NCBI GenBank assembly: GCA_029558535.1
Contig: JAKQEK010000281.1
Span: 1 to 51,651, forward strand
Origin: Bacteroidota bacterium
GTDB taxonomy: Bacteria; Bacteroidota; Bacteroidia; Bacteroidales; ML635J-15
Length of the DNA: 51,651 nucleotides
Direction of reading: 5' to 3'
The notes below the pieces were generated by a model. It had not been told where the DNA came from, did no database searches, and saw nothing but the letters and a program-made list of their open reading frames with translations. Below, piece after piece: positions 31,209-42,800 of the stretch. The position numbers and the translations under genes were made by a program. The first letter of the stretch is position 1. Every line of letters starts with the position of its first letter.

Positions 31209-31931
31209 ATGCAATTATCTTTTGACAATTACAATTTAGATGTGATGAAAGATGCTAAATCGGCTCTTATAAAGATTCAAGAGGCGAAAGAGAAAAAGAA
31301 AGATCATATGACAATTATCCAAGAAGGTATTACCAAAGCTACTGCTGGTGCAGATTTTTTTGAATCATATGATGCTTTGATTTGGGAAGGCAAAGTTAAA
31401 GTTGATATGCTTTACTTTGATCAGTTCCTACAGAAATTAGAAGAGTCCGATGAATTATATAAAGCTCTTGGTAGTTACTTTAAAAACATTCGACAGATTT
31501 ATGAATTTGTAAATTTAAAGCCAGAGATTTATGGTAAGGGTTTGACTTTTGAAATTCTTGAGAAATCCAATGAAGTTCAGCGGCAAACTCTATCAACGAT
31601 CATTTATGAATATTTTGACAAATCATTTTATTCATTAACTCCAGAACAGAGAACCGAAAAATATCTTGAGAAATCAAGAGAATTATCCAAGACCCTTATT
31701 AGTGAAGGAACAAATCCAGAGGAAGCGATAGCATACAGTACAAAAGTTAATATCGTAGAAAATCTTCTGCTTCGGGTTGCTTTCCCATTTGCTGTAAAAT
31801 CTAGGATTGATTATCTTATTGAATCTGCAGATTATCGAAAAGTTTTTGATCAGGAAACATTGGTTGAATTAGTAGAATCATTTAATAGTAAGGTACATAA
31901 TATTGCAAAAGTGGTTGCTGCTGTCGTTTAA
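31209..31931 (+). CDS. Hypothetical helical protein, structural cluster
   Basis: A 240-residue protein behind AGGAGG (31196-31201). It is almost all helical and charged (SALIKIQEAKEKKKDHM, KYLEKSRELSKTLISEG), with no membrane segment or metal site. Its gene lies 12 bases after the large virion protein and 27 bases before the next gene. The composition is in the style of scaffold or core proteins and of tail assembly chaperones. The data do not choose between these. Confidence 0.7.
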   Translation: MQLSFDNYNLDVMKDAKSALIKIQEAKEKKKDHMTIIQEGITKATAGADFFESYDALIWEGKVKVDMLYFDQFLQKLEESDELYKALGSYFKNIRQIYEFVNLKPEIYGKGLTFEILEKSNEVQRQTLSTIIYEYFDKSFYSLTPEQRTEKYLEKSRELSKTLISEGTNPEEAIAYSTKVNIVENLLLRVAFPFAVKSRIDYLIESADYRKVFDQETLVELVESFNSKVHNIAKVVAAVV

Positions 31932-31958
31932 TTTTTTATTATAAAAGGAGAGTATATT

Positions 31959-33203
31959 GTGAGCAATCAAGTATTGACAATTTATAATCAATTAGATAAA
32001 ACAATTCAAGCAAATCCAAATCTACGAACAAAACTTCATGGTGAGTTAAGTAGATTAATATCTACCACATACACACAGGCTATGAACTCTGATGAGGGGT
32101 ATTGTTACAAATTCACCATTCCAACAACAGCAGTGATGAATCTTTTTACATTATTACAGCTTGATCCTAAAACAGTAGGAAATGCATTTCAAGCTGATTG
32201 GAAATTTCCAAACAATGCGATCATGTATAATGATTCATATTATCAAATATTGCTGCTGCTAGTTTATTATGGAATTAAAAAGAATGATGATCAAATGATT
32301 AACAATTCCTTATTTTTACTATTACAGAAACTTTGGAATGGTCGAAAATATGCATATATTAAATATTGTGATAAAAGAGTTATGAAATATGTCGTAGCTC
32401 ATTTGGTTAATAAAAAACATAATGTTACGAAGTTTGATTCGCCGCTAGCACTTTTGAAAGATTATTATGTTACAACTTTGATGAAGAAATATCGTCCAGA
32501 GATTGCAAAAGATGTATATAGATTGCGACAATTATTTATGCAAAGTTGGGCGAGAATTGATCAGTTGTTTGTTTTTAATCCAGTAATAGATGCGGCTTCT
32601 GGCGAGAAAAGAGCGCAAGGTGGTTTATTGCCATTGTATATGAAAGCTAAAGAGAATGGATTGTTTTTAACAACTCCAACAATTATTAAAGGTGATGATG
32701 AAGAAACTGGATTTGATCAATATTCAACTATTCATAATAGAGATGAAATAGTCACATCTACAGCTGATTTTATTTCCATGAATGCTAAAGCACAATACCC
32801 GAACTCATTTGTTATGGAAATAAACAAAGCAACAAAAGTATCTACAAAAGTTATTGAAACCATGTTATCTGCTTTGCATAATCATAAAAACTATGATATG
32901 ATTCATGATGCATTATCAATTATTTTATCTCGTACAAACGTTTCTGACAAGAATGATATTTGTAATAAAGATTTTATGGTAAATGTGAAACGAAATATTA
33001 TTTCATCAAAGAATACTGAAGAAATTCGTAAAATGCAGAAAATTTTAAACGGATTGTCTTCTAAAATCTTTAAAGAAGATTTGATGTTAGATTTTGATAA
33101 TTATGGAAAAGCTCAACAGATGCAGATTTGTAATGTTGTTTTGTATGGATTGATTTATAATTTAAAGAAGCATAATTGTCAAGGATTAGTTGATATTATG
33201 TGA
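31959..33203 (+). CDS. Hypothetical protein, structural cluster
   Basis: A 414-residue protein from GTG 31959 behind AAGGAGAG. It is helical with many Tyr, Asn and Lys residues; recurring LLL/KK patterns suggest an alpha-solenoid-like fold, but no repeat unit can be defined by eye. There is no catalytic motif. It ends with TGA and is followed after 11 bases by a CGGCAAGATCT hairpin, so it closes a transcription unit. Likely a virion or assembly protein by context only. Confidence 0.65.
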   Translation: MSNQVLTIYNQLDKTIQANPNLRTKLHGELSRLISTTYTQAMNSDEGYCYKFTIPTTAVMNLFTLLQLDPKTVGNAFQADWKFPNNAIMYNDSYYQILLLLVYYGIKKNDDQMINNSLFLLLQKLWNGRKYAYIKYCDKRVMKYVVAHLVNKKHNVTKFDSPLALLKDYYVTTLMKKYRPEIAKDVYRLRQLFMQSWARIDQLFVFNPVIDAASGEKRAQGGLLPLYMKAKENGLFLTTPTIIKGDDEETGFDQYSTIHNRDEIVTSTADFISMNAKAQYPNSFVMEINKATKVSTKVIETMLSALHNHKNYDMIHDALSIILSRTNVSDKNDICNKDFMVNVKRNIISSKNTEEIRKMQKILNGLSSKIFKEDLMLDFDNYGKAQQMQICNVVLYGLIYNLKKHNCQGLVDIM

Positions 33204-33214
33204 TTTAAAAGTTT

Positions 33215-33250
33215 TATCCGGCAAGATCTAGCTTAAGATCTTGCCGGATA
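33215..33250. repeat. CGGCAAGATCT hairpin, copy 4
   Basis: A perfect 15-bp stem pairs 33215-33229 (TATCCGGCAAGATCT) with 33236-33250, loop AGCTTA. It ends 13 bases before the next ATG and directly touches the ribosome site ATGGAG, so folding could influence translation of the gene at 33264. Confidence 0.92.
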
Positions 33251-33263
33251 ATGGAGAAAAAAT

Positions 33264-34346
33264 ATGGGAATAATTCAAGATGTAACAAGTGGAATATTTA
33301 AAAATTCCGGTGGAAGTATAATGGGTGATATGTTTGGATATGAAGGGGCAGATTTAGTATCATATTTAAATACTGTATTTACTTCACCAAAAAGCGATGT
33401 AATAAAATATTTTTACCAACAACTGTATCGGGATTTCGCACCTGATATTAATGGTTATACTTTAGTGTTCTTCATTCCACCACATTTATCTGGATATGAT
33501 TATTTAAGTAGTTCAAATCATTATAGTCAAGATGATAAAGACAGTTACATGAATATTGTTGGTAAAATTATGACATTTGCTGCAATAGATTTTACTCCAC
33601 CGCAAAGTCAAATACGATCAGAAAATATTTCATTACGAAGTGGTGCTGTTCCGATAGCATCAGAAGTATCAGAAACTGATACATGCTCTATTACATTTAT
33701 TGATAATCGACAACTAGATATATATATGTTTCATCATATTTGGATTGAATATATTCGAGAAATTTTAGAAGGAACCATTGAACCAAATCCGGGATATTAT
33801 ACTAGTCCAGAAGAATCTGAATTTAGTGATGCAAAAGAATTATATAGTTCAATAGATTATGCTGCTTCTTTTTATATTGTGAAGTATCGTCCAGACATGC
33901 AAACTGTTACTTTTGTGAGTAAATGTGTCGGAGTCTTCCCCCAGAGCTTGCCGAATAAAGAACTTATTGGGTCAAGAACAACAAATGAAATGGTTACTTT
34001 ACCATTTACATACTCATGTAGTGGTTATAGAGAGGCTTTATATACTGAGAACACAGCAATTAGCGGAACTAGACACTGGCTTTTTGATGAGTTAGATGAA
34101 GTTGTTCAAAAATTTGCTTCACAAGATGAGAGTGGAATGTTTGGTGGATTTCTTGGTGGAGTATTAAATACAGCTTTAGGATCAACATCTGGAGCTTTAA
34201 AAAATCTAACAGGCAATGCTGCTAAACTTGGTGGAATCGTTGGAAGCACTGTTAGTGGTGTGAAAAGTATGTGGGGAAGTGTACAAGGGGTAGCAAAGGC
34301 AAATGGGTTTCAGGAAATTTTTAATATAAAAAATAATAATATATAA
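33264..34346 (+). CDS. Tail or baseplate structural protein with amphipathic Gly-rich C-terminus
   Basis: A 360-residue protein from ATG 33264. The core is beta-rich (GYTLVFFIPPHLSGYDYL, VSETDTCSITFIDNRQLDIY). The last 70 residues are Gly/Ala/Ser-rich and amphipathic (FGGFLGGVLNTALGSTSG, then GGIVGSTVSGVKSMWGSVQG), much like the end of the gene at 48206. It lies directly upstream of the gp6-like wedge gene, so a baseplate or tail-end part is likely. A tail-tube-related fold is possible but not demonstrated. Confidence 0.7.
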   Translation: MGIIQDVTSGIFKNSGGSIMGDMFGYEGADLVSYLNTVFTSPKSDVIKYFYQQLYRDFAPDINGYTLVFFIPPHLSGYDYLSSSNHYSQDDKDSYMNIVGKIMTFAAIDFTPPQSQIRSENISLRSGAVPIASEVSETDTCSITFIDNRQLDIYMFHHIWIEYIREILEGTIEPNPGYYTSPEESEFSDAKELYSSIDYAASFYIVKYRPDMQTVTFVSKCVGVFPQSLPNKELIGSRTTNEMVTLPFTYSCSGYREALYTENTAISGTRHWLFDELDEVVQKFASQDESGMFGGFLGGVLNTALGSTSGALKNLTGNAAKLGGIVGSTVSGVKSMWGSVQGVAKANGFQEIFNIKNNNI

Positions 34347-34376
34347 ATATAGTGTTGTAGGGAGCTTATAAAAATT

Positions 34377-37300
34377 ATGGCAAATCTATTACCAACATTA
34401 AATTATACAACTCCAGAGGAATTTGTAAATTATTATTATGATCAATTAAAAACAGAGTTGGGAATATTTGACCTACAAATCAGTAAAGTTGGATTTGTTG
34501 GTTTTTTTATGAATCTTTTAGGATATACTCACTTTGATTTAAAACAATATTATGATAGTCTTTTTAAAGAAGCATTTATTGGAACATCTCAAACAGAAGA
34601 GAGCCAATACATTCATGCATCAACATATGGTTATATCCCTACTTTCGCTACGGCAGCTTCTGCTGTAGGAACTATAGAGTTTGATATGGTAAATTGGCTA
34701 CCTCGTCGACCTTATGGAGTTGTTCGAAGAGAGGTTATTGTGGGATATAGTAGTTCTTCTGGAACTATTACCCAAATAGATGCCAAATTTTTTATTGATA
34801 ATTTTCAATTTACCATTGATGCAATATATAAATTTATTGAAGTTGAAGACAATGGATTATATTATTATTCTGCAGATGTTATTACTGCAGATGGTACAAA
34901 GTTAACAATTCCATCATCTACTTCAACAATATCTGTACCACTTTATTCTACTACACAGTATTCACAAAAAGAAATATCCTTTGTGCTCAAGCCGTATAAT
35001 TTTGGATCATTTCAAACATATTATTTCGGAATTGATGCTGGGTATTATCTTTCGGATTTACAAGTTTTCGTAATTCCATCTGGATCAGTTGCTGAAGAAG
35101 AATATCAAATAAAATATACGAAATACCTTGAAAAGGGAGACAGCAAAAGTGTTTTCTTAAGAAAAATAACTTCAACAAATTATGTTCTCGAATTTGGATC
35201 AGGGATTAGAGGAAATTGGATTTCTGGGGCTTCGATTAGATTGGTTATTAAATCTACAAGAGGTACTTCTGGAAATCTTATTGATAAAACAAATTTGAAA
35301 ATTCAAATTATCGGCAATGTATTAGCATATGATTATATGTATACGCCTGCTGGAGATTTAACGCCCTCTAGTTCATTACCATCTGTGTCGCAGCAACCAC
35401 TTGTTGATTTTGATTATTCTGAAGCTGGATTAGATCCACTGAGTGGTGAAGATTTACGAGATGCAATTGTTAATTTTATTCAAACACGTGATAATATGAT
35501 GAGTCAGCAAGATTTTTATAATATTGCTGCTGATTACTTTGATGATTTTAAATTTCTCTTTAAGAAGTTTAATGTGTTTGATAATATTTTTCATCTATGT
35601 CGAGCTTATCGGGATAGAAATCAATCAATTTGTTATACTCTTAATCACAATGAACAAGTATTAGATTTAAATTCCACTTCCGATATTGCATATGTTCCGA
35701 CAGCAACGCCAGTTGCTGGTGGATCACTTTCTGATGATACTTATGGCTATTTTGTGGTAGCAATTGATGAATGGGGACAATCTGCACCATCTGTAGTCGT
35801 AACAGCTACTACCAGTGGAACAGACAACTCTGTAAAAATTGATTGGGTAGCAGTGCCATACGCTACGAAATATAGAGTGTATGGAAGATTTCCAACATTT
35901 AGAGATCAATATTGGGAGGTGAATGCTCCAACTGTAACATTCACTGATGATGGTACGGATGGCACAGCTGACATTGAACCAATTTCTTACGAACTCCAAC
36001 CATTATATTATAGACCAACATTTACGATAAATTCCGAATCTTTTATAAGCCCTTTTATCTATAAGGGAAACACCCGAATGAATTACTATGCTGGGCATAT
36101 ATTAAAAGATTTATCTCGAATTGACTTTGCAGATGTTGTTCTTGATCCAGCTATTATTGGAACTGGTTTTGATATTCCTGTTGTTTATCTTAATTTAGAT
36201 TATGATGAAACGACTTATGAGACAACTATTCGACTTAAATCATATCAAACCATTAGTGATCTTGTATTTAATGTGTCTATTTATGGTGCAGATTTGAATA
36301 TTGTTGATAAGCGCATGAGCTGTTTCCCATTGTCTGGAAATGAATTCACTTACATCTATGACAACGCTGACACGTTTGGTCTTTTTGAAAGTGAAATTCA
36401 AATAGAAATCAAATGTGGAATTTCAGATTCTGTTCTAACAAATAATTATAGTCCATTTAATACAGTTGGTGCAAATGTTCTAAAAGTGAAAGTTAATGAT
36501 GCATCACCTTATTCCGGATCATTTACAACAATCACAATGACAGCTGGTGCTGCAGTGACAGCTGCGACACTGATTACAGAAATCAATACTCAATTTGGTC
36601 GTACTATCGCCTCATCTTATACTGATGATAATGGTAATGTGAGAATTAAGTTAACTCCTCCAGCTCTTGCCGGTGCAGAAACTGTTCAAAATATTTTTAT
36701 AGCATTAACTGGATCAACATGTTTAACTGCATTAGGATTAACTGGGGACAATTCTGTTCCGGCAGTATTAAATGGTCCTTTAACTACACTTAAATTCACA
36801 AATACAACTAATAAATTTTATCAATTAGAAGACATTTCAGATCAATTAACATTAGTTAGGTATCAATCTGGGCAAGATTCATATATCGTTAATATTCCAG
36901 TTATGTATAATACTACTTTCGCAACTGATCCAGATTATTACCTTGATAAATTTAGAAATTTCATTACGACCGCGGTTTTTAATGAAAATAGAATGGTGAC
37001 AGATAATGTTCAGTGCAGATTATTAAATTCTTATTATATTGAATCTCCGTTTATAGAGTCAATATTTTTGCAAGGAGGAGAGATATTTTCTGAAGTATAT
37101 TATAATTATTTAGATCCTGTAATTGATACTCGAAACATTCCCCCAACAATTGCGTTAACGGGACAGAGATTTAGAGTAGGAACTGCTGGGGTTGGTGCAT
37201 TTACGGGTCATAATAATGAAATTGCAACTTATAATGGATCTGGATGGGATTTTTATATTCCTATTTATTTAGCCGGATTACAACAAGATTTTGTTTTAGA

Positions 37301-37745
37301 TTCGGATACCAATATTTATTATCGGTGGAACGGAACTAATTGGATTAGCTTACCGGTTATAAAGCTACCATTTAAGATGAGAGTTGAAGTAAAATGTGAT
37401 AAAACATATATTCAGAGAAATTCAGTAGATATACCAACTGAAAGAGAAAATTTGATTTTGGCTATTGCTGAGTATTTGCAAAAGAGTTTTTCAGGATCAA
37501 ATATTGTTTTTTATAATAGTTTAATAACTGAATTTGTCCACACTAATAGATCATATGTTAAGTCTGTAAAGGTTTATGTAACAGATTCTTCTGTTACACC
37601 AAATAAAGTAGATAATGGAATAGAAGTATTGGCAGATAATACAATTTTATCAAATTTAAAAGCTAAATTAAATATTGTAAAATATTCACCTGTTATGATT
37701 CATTGGGATGTTGAAAATTTAGATATTGTAATGTCAATTGAGTAG
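34377..37745 (+). CDS. Baseplate wedge protein, gp6-like (J family)
   Basis: A 1122-residue protein, larger than T4 gp6 (660). The N-terminus matches gp6 closely in pattern: FDLQISKVGFVGFFMNLLGY, FDLKQYYDSLFKEAF, then IHASTYGYIPTFATAASAVG. A central insert (about 440-540) has fibronectin-like strands (DWVAVPYATKYRVYG), and the C-terminal part carries the wedge interface region with VEVKCDKTYIQRNSVDIPT. In T4, gp6 dimers form the inner ring of the baseplate. GGGAG lies at 34360-34364, some 12 bases before the ATG. It is followed by a CGGCAAGATCT hairpin and the terminase gene. Confidence 0.85.
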   Translation: MANLLPTLNYTTPEEFVNYYYDQLKTELGIFDLQISKVGFVGFFMNLLGYTHFDLKQYYDSLFKEAFIGTSQTEESQYIHASTYGYIPTFATAASAVGTIEFDMVNWLPRRPYGVVRREVIVGYSSSSGTITQIDAKFFIDNFQFTIDAIYKFIEVEDNGLYYYSADVITADGTKLTIPSSTSTISVPLYSTTQYSQKEISFVLKPYNFGSFQTYYFGIDAGYYLSDLQVFVIPSGSVAEEEYQIKYTKYLEKGDSKSVFLRKITSTNYVLEFGSGIRGNWISGASIRLVIKSTRGTSGNLIDKTNLKIQIIGNVLAYDYMYTPAGDLTPSSSLPSVSQQPLVDFDYSEAGLDPLSGEDLRDAIVNFIQTRDNMMSQQDFYNIAADYFDDFKFLFKKFNVFDNIFHLCRAYRDRNQSICYTLNHNEQVLDLNSTSDIAYVPTATPVAGGSLSDDTYGYFVVAIDEWGQSAPSVVVTATTSGTDNSVKIDWVAVPYATKYRVYGRFPTFRDQYWEVNAPTVTFTDDGTDGTADIEPISYELQPLYYRPTFTINSESFISPFIYKGNTRMNYYAGHILKDLSRIDFADVVLDPAIIGTGFDIPVVYLNLDYDETTYETTIRLKSYQTISDLVFNVSIYGADLNIVDKRMSCFPLSGNEFTYIYDNADTFGLFESEIQIEIKCGISDSVLTNNYSPFNTVGANVLKVKVNDASPYSGSFTTITMTAGAAVTAATLITEINTQFGRTIASSYTDDNGNVRIKLTPPALAGAETVQNIFIALTGSTCLTALGLTGDNSVPAVLNGPLTTLKFTNTTNKFYQLEDISDQLTLVRYQSGQDSYIVNIPVMYNTTFATDPDYYLDKFRNFITTAVFNENRMVTDNVQCRLLNSYYIESPFIESIFLQGGEIFSEVYYNYLDPVIDTRNIPPTIALTGQRFRVGTAGVGAFTGHNNEIATYNGSGWDFYIPIYLAGLQQDFVLDSDTNIYYRWNGTNWISLPVIKLPFKMRVEVKCDKTYIQRNSVDIPTERENLILAIAEYLQKSFSGSNIVFYNSLITEFVHTNRSYVKSVKVYVTDSSVTPNKVDNGIEVLADNTILSNLKAKLNIVKYSPVMIHWDVENLDIVMSIE

Positions 37746-37754
37746 TAGGTTTCA

Positions 37755-37800
37755 TATCGGCAAGATCTCTTATTGTTTTTTATAAGAGATCTTGCCGATA
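37755..37800. repeat. CGGCAAGATCT hairpin, copy 5
   Basis: A perfect 19-bp stem pairs 37755-37773 (TATCGGCAAGATCTCTTAT) with 37782-37800, with a T-rich loop TGTTTTTT. The inner extension CTTAT/ATAAG is unique to this copy and still fully paired, which supports selection on structure as well as on the 11-base arm. It lies between the wedge protein and terminase genes. Confidence 0.93.
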
Positions 37801-37815
37801 AAATCGGAGGCGAAA

Positions 37816-39780
37816 ATGATAATAAATGTTCCTCAGCAAATAAGTCCAGGAGTTACGGATCAAAGTTCAATAATATTATCAAATTTATTAAATATTGATA
37901 AGCAGACATTGAATACAATCCAAGAGACAAATGGAATAGATATAACTGACGAGAGAGTTTCTGAATGGATAAAGTGTCGTCAGAACCCTCTTTATTTTAT
38001 TCTTAATTATGTGTATTTTCAAGAATTTGGTGGAAAACAACTATATTCGAAAGAATATATGCATGCTAAATTTAGAAGAACTGTAAGAACTGTATTTAGA
38101 TATCACATGGTGATCTTGATGGCCTCAAGACAATTGGGAAAATCAACGATAGCTGCAGGTATTCTATCATGGGCTTTGACATTTTTTCCATCGAATCGTG
38201 CCGCTATCTTTAACTTTCAAAAAATGGCGGCTCAAGAAAATCTTAAGAAAATTAAATTTATAATGAAGAATCTTCCACCGTGGATGAAAGTTCCAAACCT
38301 TTCTAAAAGTGAGATAAAGACATATTTAGAATTAGTAAACGGGTCAAGAGTGGACACATTCTATCCTTCTACTACAGCTTCACCAGATACATTGTCTCGT
38401 TCTCTATCCGTACCTGTAATTTATGCCGATGAAGTTGCGTTTATTCCACACATGGAGGAGATATATGGTGCAGCTCAGCCAACTCTTTCTAAAGCGAGAG
38501 AACAGGCAATACGAAATTGTTATCCGTATATGATTCTTATGACATCGACACCTAACGGGGTTGAAGATTCTGGAAAATTTTTCTATGAAATGTATGATAG
38601 AGCAGTTGAATCTGATAATTTGTTTATGTTAGATGATGAAACTGGAGTTGAAGATTGGGCAGAATCTGTAGATGATATTATTAATGATCCTTCTAAAAAT
38701 AGTTTTATTAGGATCAAATATCATTGGTCTGAAGATCAAACAAAAAATCTTGATTGGTATGAAAAACAGAAAAAAGAATTGAATTTTAATCAGCGAAAAA
38801 TTAATCAGGAACTTGATCTATTATTTGTTGGTGGTGCTAATTGTATTTTCGATGATGATACACTTCAACGCATGATTTTTATTAATAGAGATTCTGTCGT
38901 TAATCTTAAACACCAAACTAAATTAGATCTATTTACTTCTAATTTTGATCAAAAAGATTATTATTTAATTGGTGTTGATACGGCAAGCTCTATTAAAGGC
39001 GCTTTTAATTCAATTGAAATATTCTCTTATAAAGATTTTCAACAAATTGGGGAAATGAATGTTCGTTTGGGATCTTTGGTTAAGTATGGTGAAGTTGTTG
39101 ATGATCTCTTTAAATGGCTTTATAAAATTGTTGGGCAGAGAATTTTATTAGGTATTGAAAACAATTCGATTGGTAAAGCTATTGTTGAACATTTATTGTT
39201 TCATGTTAATAATTTTAATTATATTCCTCATATTTATAAAGATTTAAGAAAGAGTGAGATTCCAGGACAGAATGTTGATATGACTGAGCACGAATATGGA
39301 ATTAATACAAACGCTAGAACAAAAGAATTGATGGTTTCATTATTTTATGATGCAATTATAGAAGATCCATCTCGTATTAAATCACAAGATTTAATTGGTC
39401 AAATGAGTGCAATTCAGCGAAGTAATCGTGGTACGATCAAGAGCAACACTTTTTCGGATATGTTCATGGCCGCATGCTTTTGTGCATATGTCAGAAAAAT
39501 GACTCAACTTCAGATCGCGCCGCTACTAGAATATTCAAATGTACAAATTTCACAGAACTTCTTTTCAAGTATTAAATCAACAGCAGAATTAATGAATACA
39601 AAATTAATAATTCAAGCGGATAATAAGAATCAAATTAGTAGTTTTATTGACAAACCAAGAACAGTACAAGAAGATGAAATGTTAACTCACCAATATCATC
39701 AACAACAAAAATCTGGTGATGATCAAATTACTACTGATGATTGGCGTACATTTATGCCAATCATATCTCCATTTGATTAA
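37816..39780 (+). CDS. terL: Terminase large subunit, gp17-like
   Basis: A 654-residue protein read from ATG 37816 behind GGAGG (37806-37810); an in-frame start at 37792 lies in the hairpin arm. ATPase domain: Walker A ASRQLGKST (103-111), Walker B VIYADEVAF with Asp-Glu at 205-206, and motif III MTSTPNG (242-248). Nuclease domain: Asp388 in LIGVDTASS, Glu448 in GIENNS and Asp548 in FSDMFMA, all present. T4 gp17 has 610 residues. It cuts the concatemer and pumps DNA into the prohead. No small subunit is visible in the window. Confidence 0.92.
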   Translation: MIINVPQQISPGVTDQSSIILSNLLNIDKQTLNTIQETNGIDITDERVSEWIKCRQNPLYFILNYVYFQEFGGKQLYSKEYMHAKFRRTVRTVFRYHMVILMASRQLGKSTIAAGILSWALTFFPSNRAAIFNFQKMAAQENLKKIKFIMKNLPPWMKVPNLSKSEIKTYLELVNGSRVDTFYPSTTASPDTLSRSLSVPVIYADEVAFIPHMEEIYGAAQPTLSKAREQAIRNCYPYMILMTSTPNGVEDSGKFFYEMYDRAVESDNLFMLDDETGVEDWAESVDDIINDPSKNSFIRIKYHWSEDQTKNLDWYEKQKKELNFNQRKINQELDLLFVGGANCIFDDDTLQRMIFINRDSVVNLKHQTKLDLFTSNFDQKDYYLIGVDTASSIKGAFNSIEIFSYKDFQQIGEMNVRLGSLVKYGEVVDDLFKWLYKIVGQRILLGIENNSIGKAIVEHLLFHVNNFNYIPHIYKDLRKSEIPGQNVDMTEHEYGINTNARTKELMVSLFYDAIIEDPSRIKSQDLIGQMSAIQRSNRGTIKSNTFSDMFMAACFCAYVRKMTQLQIAPLLEYSNVQISQNFFSSIKSTAELMNTKLIIQADNKNQISSFIDKPRTVQEDEMLTHQYHQQQKSGDDQITTDDWRTFMPIISPFD

Positions 39781-39815
39781 TTTTCTAAAAAAATAAAAAG
39801 AGGTTGATATTAATT

Positions 39816-42800
39816 ATGACAAGAAATATTCCAGGGTTAAATAGTCAATTATACAGTCCAATGGTAACATCATCTGCAAGAAGTGGTAACAGTGGTAACG
39901 CAGAAGCAGAATATAAGGATTATAAATCAATTGTTAGTCCATTGCAGAAAAAATTAATGTATCCAACAATGTTGGGTGCAATGTTTGCAGATCCAATGTA
40001 TGCCAGACCTTTACTTGAAAAGTTTGGTCCTAAAGGTCTTGCTGCGAAAGTTGAATCTACTGGCGCGCTTGGAGCAATAAGTGGTTTGTCCGTACTTCTT
40101 CCAAGAGCACTATCCGAAGGATATAAATCTAGAAGACTGGCACATGAACGATCATATGCTAAACAATTAGGAGCAGTTGGATCTGCTTCCCGAGCTCTTG
40201 ATAGTTTAAGCAGTCTTCGTAATATTATGACCTTGCCGGGATATACTGCACAAATGTTGGGTTATGGATCTGGATTACTCAAACACACTCCACGTCTAGA
40301 ACATTTTTTAACTGGTCAAGCTGGTAATGTTCTAAAAAAAGGAGCTTCCGGAGAAAATACTGGTGGTCTTTTAAGTTCTGCTTATGGTGGAGCAAAAAAT
40401 CTCGGAGATTTTCTCACTGGTGGACATGTGTCCGGAGCAATTGCCGCTGGAGCTAAAAAAGGTGGAATTGCTGGATCTTTATCTTCCGGTGTTGGTTTAT
40501 TGGACAAAGGAATTTCTGGCTTACTATCTTCACCTTCAGGTGTTATGTTTGGTTTAATGGGCGCACAGATTGGGTTAGGAATTTACAAATCAATTAAATT
40601 GGCTAAACTTCAACCAAATCGACAACCTCCAGATAAATTTGCTAGAAGATTTTATAGTCCATCTCCATCACAAACAGCTCTCAACAGAATATTAACTTTA
40701 GCTGGTAGTGGAAAAGTTGATCCACAAACATTATCATTTATGGTTCAACAATCCCAATTGTCTGAATTGCAACGATTGAATATGCAGATGGCTGGGCTTA
40801 GAGGCGAATATCATTCTGAAAATGATTTTATTCGTCAGGAAAAAGAAAAAGGAACAGATCGAATGTCTGATGAATACGGCCGAGAAATTCTTGGCGAAGA
40901 TGATCGATCTGGAGTTTCTAAGGTTTTAGATAAATTAGAACATGGATTACATACTTTTAAAGCAAAATATGATCCAATCGCTCAATTAGTTAATTTTGGT
41001 GTTGGACTTTTACAAGGTAAAATAATTACACCAAAGAGTGAAACTAGTAGAATTGCAGACGCATATGGATATTCAGATGAAAAAGAAATGTTAAAAGAAC
41101 GAGCTGAGCAATTTGGAATAACAGCTGATCAAACTAGACTACTCCATACAACATCCAAAGCTATATTACAAATGGCACCAACATATGAAGGTAAAATGTT
41201 AGCAATTTTATCTGCCAGCTTTGACGTTCAACGAGCTATTGCATCTGAAGCTGTAACAATTCGTACTGGAATGGGATTTGATAAAAACATAATGTATACT
41301 AAAGAAAAAGGATTTCTTAGTAGAATGATGTCTGGAATGGCAGGGGCTATCACTAATATTCCCGGATTGAATGCTCTTGGTAATCTTGTTCGTGGAACTG
41401 GTAAATTTATCAAGGGTGCTGCAGCTATTCCTAATAAAGTATTTGAAAAAGGTAAAGAAGCTCTTGGTAAAACAAGAGACTATTTTTTCGGAGAAGCTTA
41501 CACAAAAATAAAAGATAAAGATGAATGGGCGAAAGCTGCTGGATTATATATTTCCGGTCAAGACAAGGCATTTGATTATGTTGGTAATGGTCTGCCCAAT
41601 CAGTTAGAACGTATAAGATCTGTTCTTTTCGATATTTATTATGTTCAAGAAGCAATGCTTCAAGAAATGGGTGGGGAAGTTACCAAAACTGATGAACGTC
41701 TTATTTGGAGTCCAACAGAAAAAAGATATGTTACTTTAAAGGCGGCAAAAACATTAGAAGAAAGTCAAAAGATTCAATTAGAGGCCACTCGTGAAAGAGC
41801 TTTTCATGAAGGTCCTCTTGGAAAAATGTTGTTTGTTGCGGATTTATTAAGCACACAAGCTGGTAAAGGGTTTTTTAATAATCTATCTCAAAAAGTTACT
41901 GTTGGAAGATCTTTAGAGAGAATGCATAGTGCTGAAAAATTAACAGGAAAAGCCGAAATAGCATTATCTGGAGAACCTTTTACGTTTGAAACTTCAAGAG
42001 TAATGACTGAAATTTTGGCAGATATTTCTAGTATTAAAAGTACTATGGCAACAGCTGTTCATTCGATGGCAGAAATTGAATCTGAACGACAGCTTGAAAG
42101 AACTCCAGAAGATGTTGGTTGGCAAATTAGATCAGCATTAGCTGTAGCTGGTGCTGTAGCTGGTACTCTTCTTGGTGGACCAGCTGGATGGGTTGGCGCT
42201 GGAGCGGCAGGAATTGCTTTCTTAAAAGCTCGTCAAGAACGTGAAAAAGAAATAGCAGAAGAAAGAGAACGAGCTATTGATACAAGAAATATTGCCGAAC
42301 GAGGAGTTGAAATTCAAGAAGAATATTTTACTAAATCTTTCGAGGAAAGATTCGGATTAGATCTTCTTGATAAAAGTAATCAGAATATACTTCAAGGTCT
42401 TAAAAAAGTTACTAAGCATGAACAAATGATTGATCAACTTAAGATTATAGCAAGTTATCTTGGTGATGAAAATGGAAGTGTTTACGAGCTTTTAGAGCCG
42501 GGACAAAGAATTGCAGAAGTTACAATTGTTGATAGAGATGGTAAATCTATTTTTGTAGATAATATTATGTCACCACAAATAACTCAACAACTTCTTATAT
42601 TAAAAGATATTCGAGATTATCTCGGTGGAAAACCTTCAAGTATTTCGAATTTATTAGATCCAAATCAACCAGACATAGCTCAGGTTCAAGTATTAAATGC
42701 AGCTGCTAAAGGCGGTCCAGTTGATAAAGATAAACCAATGTTAGTTGGGGAAAAAGGTCCTGAGATTTTAATGCCAAGATCTGCTGGTATGATCATTCCA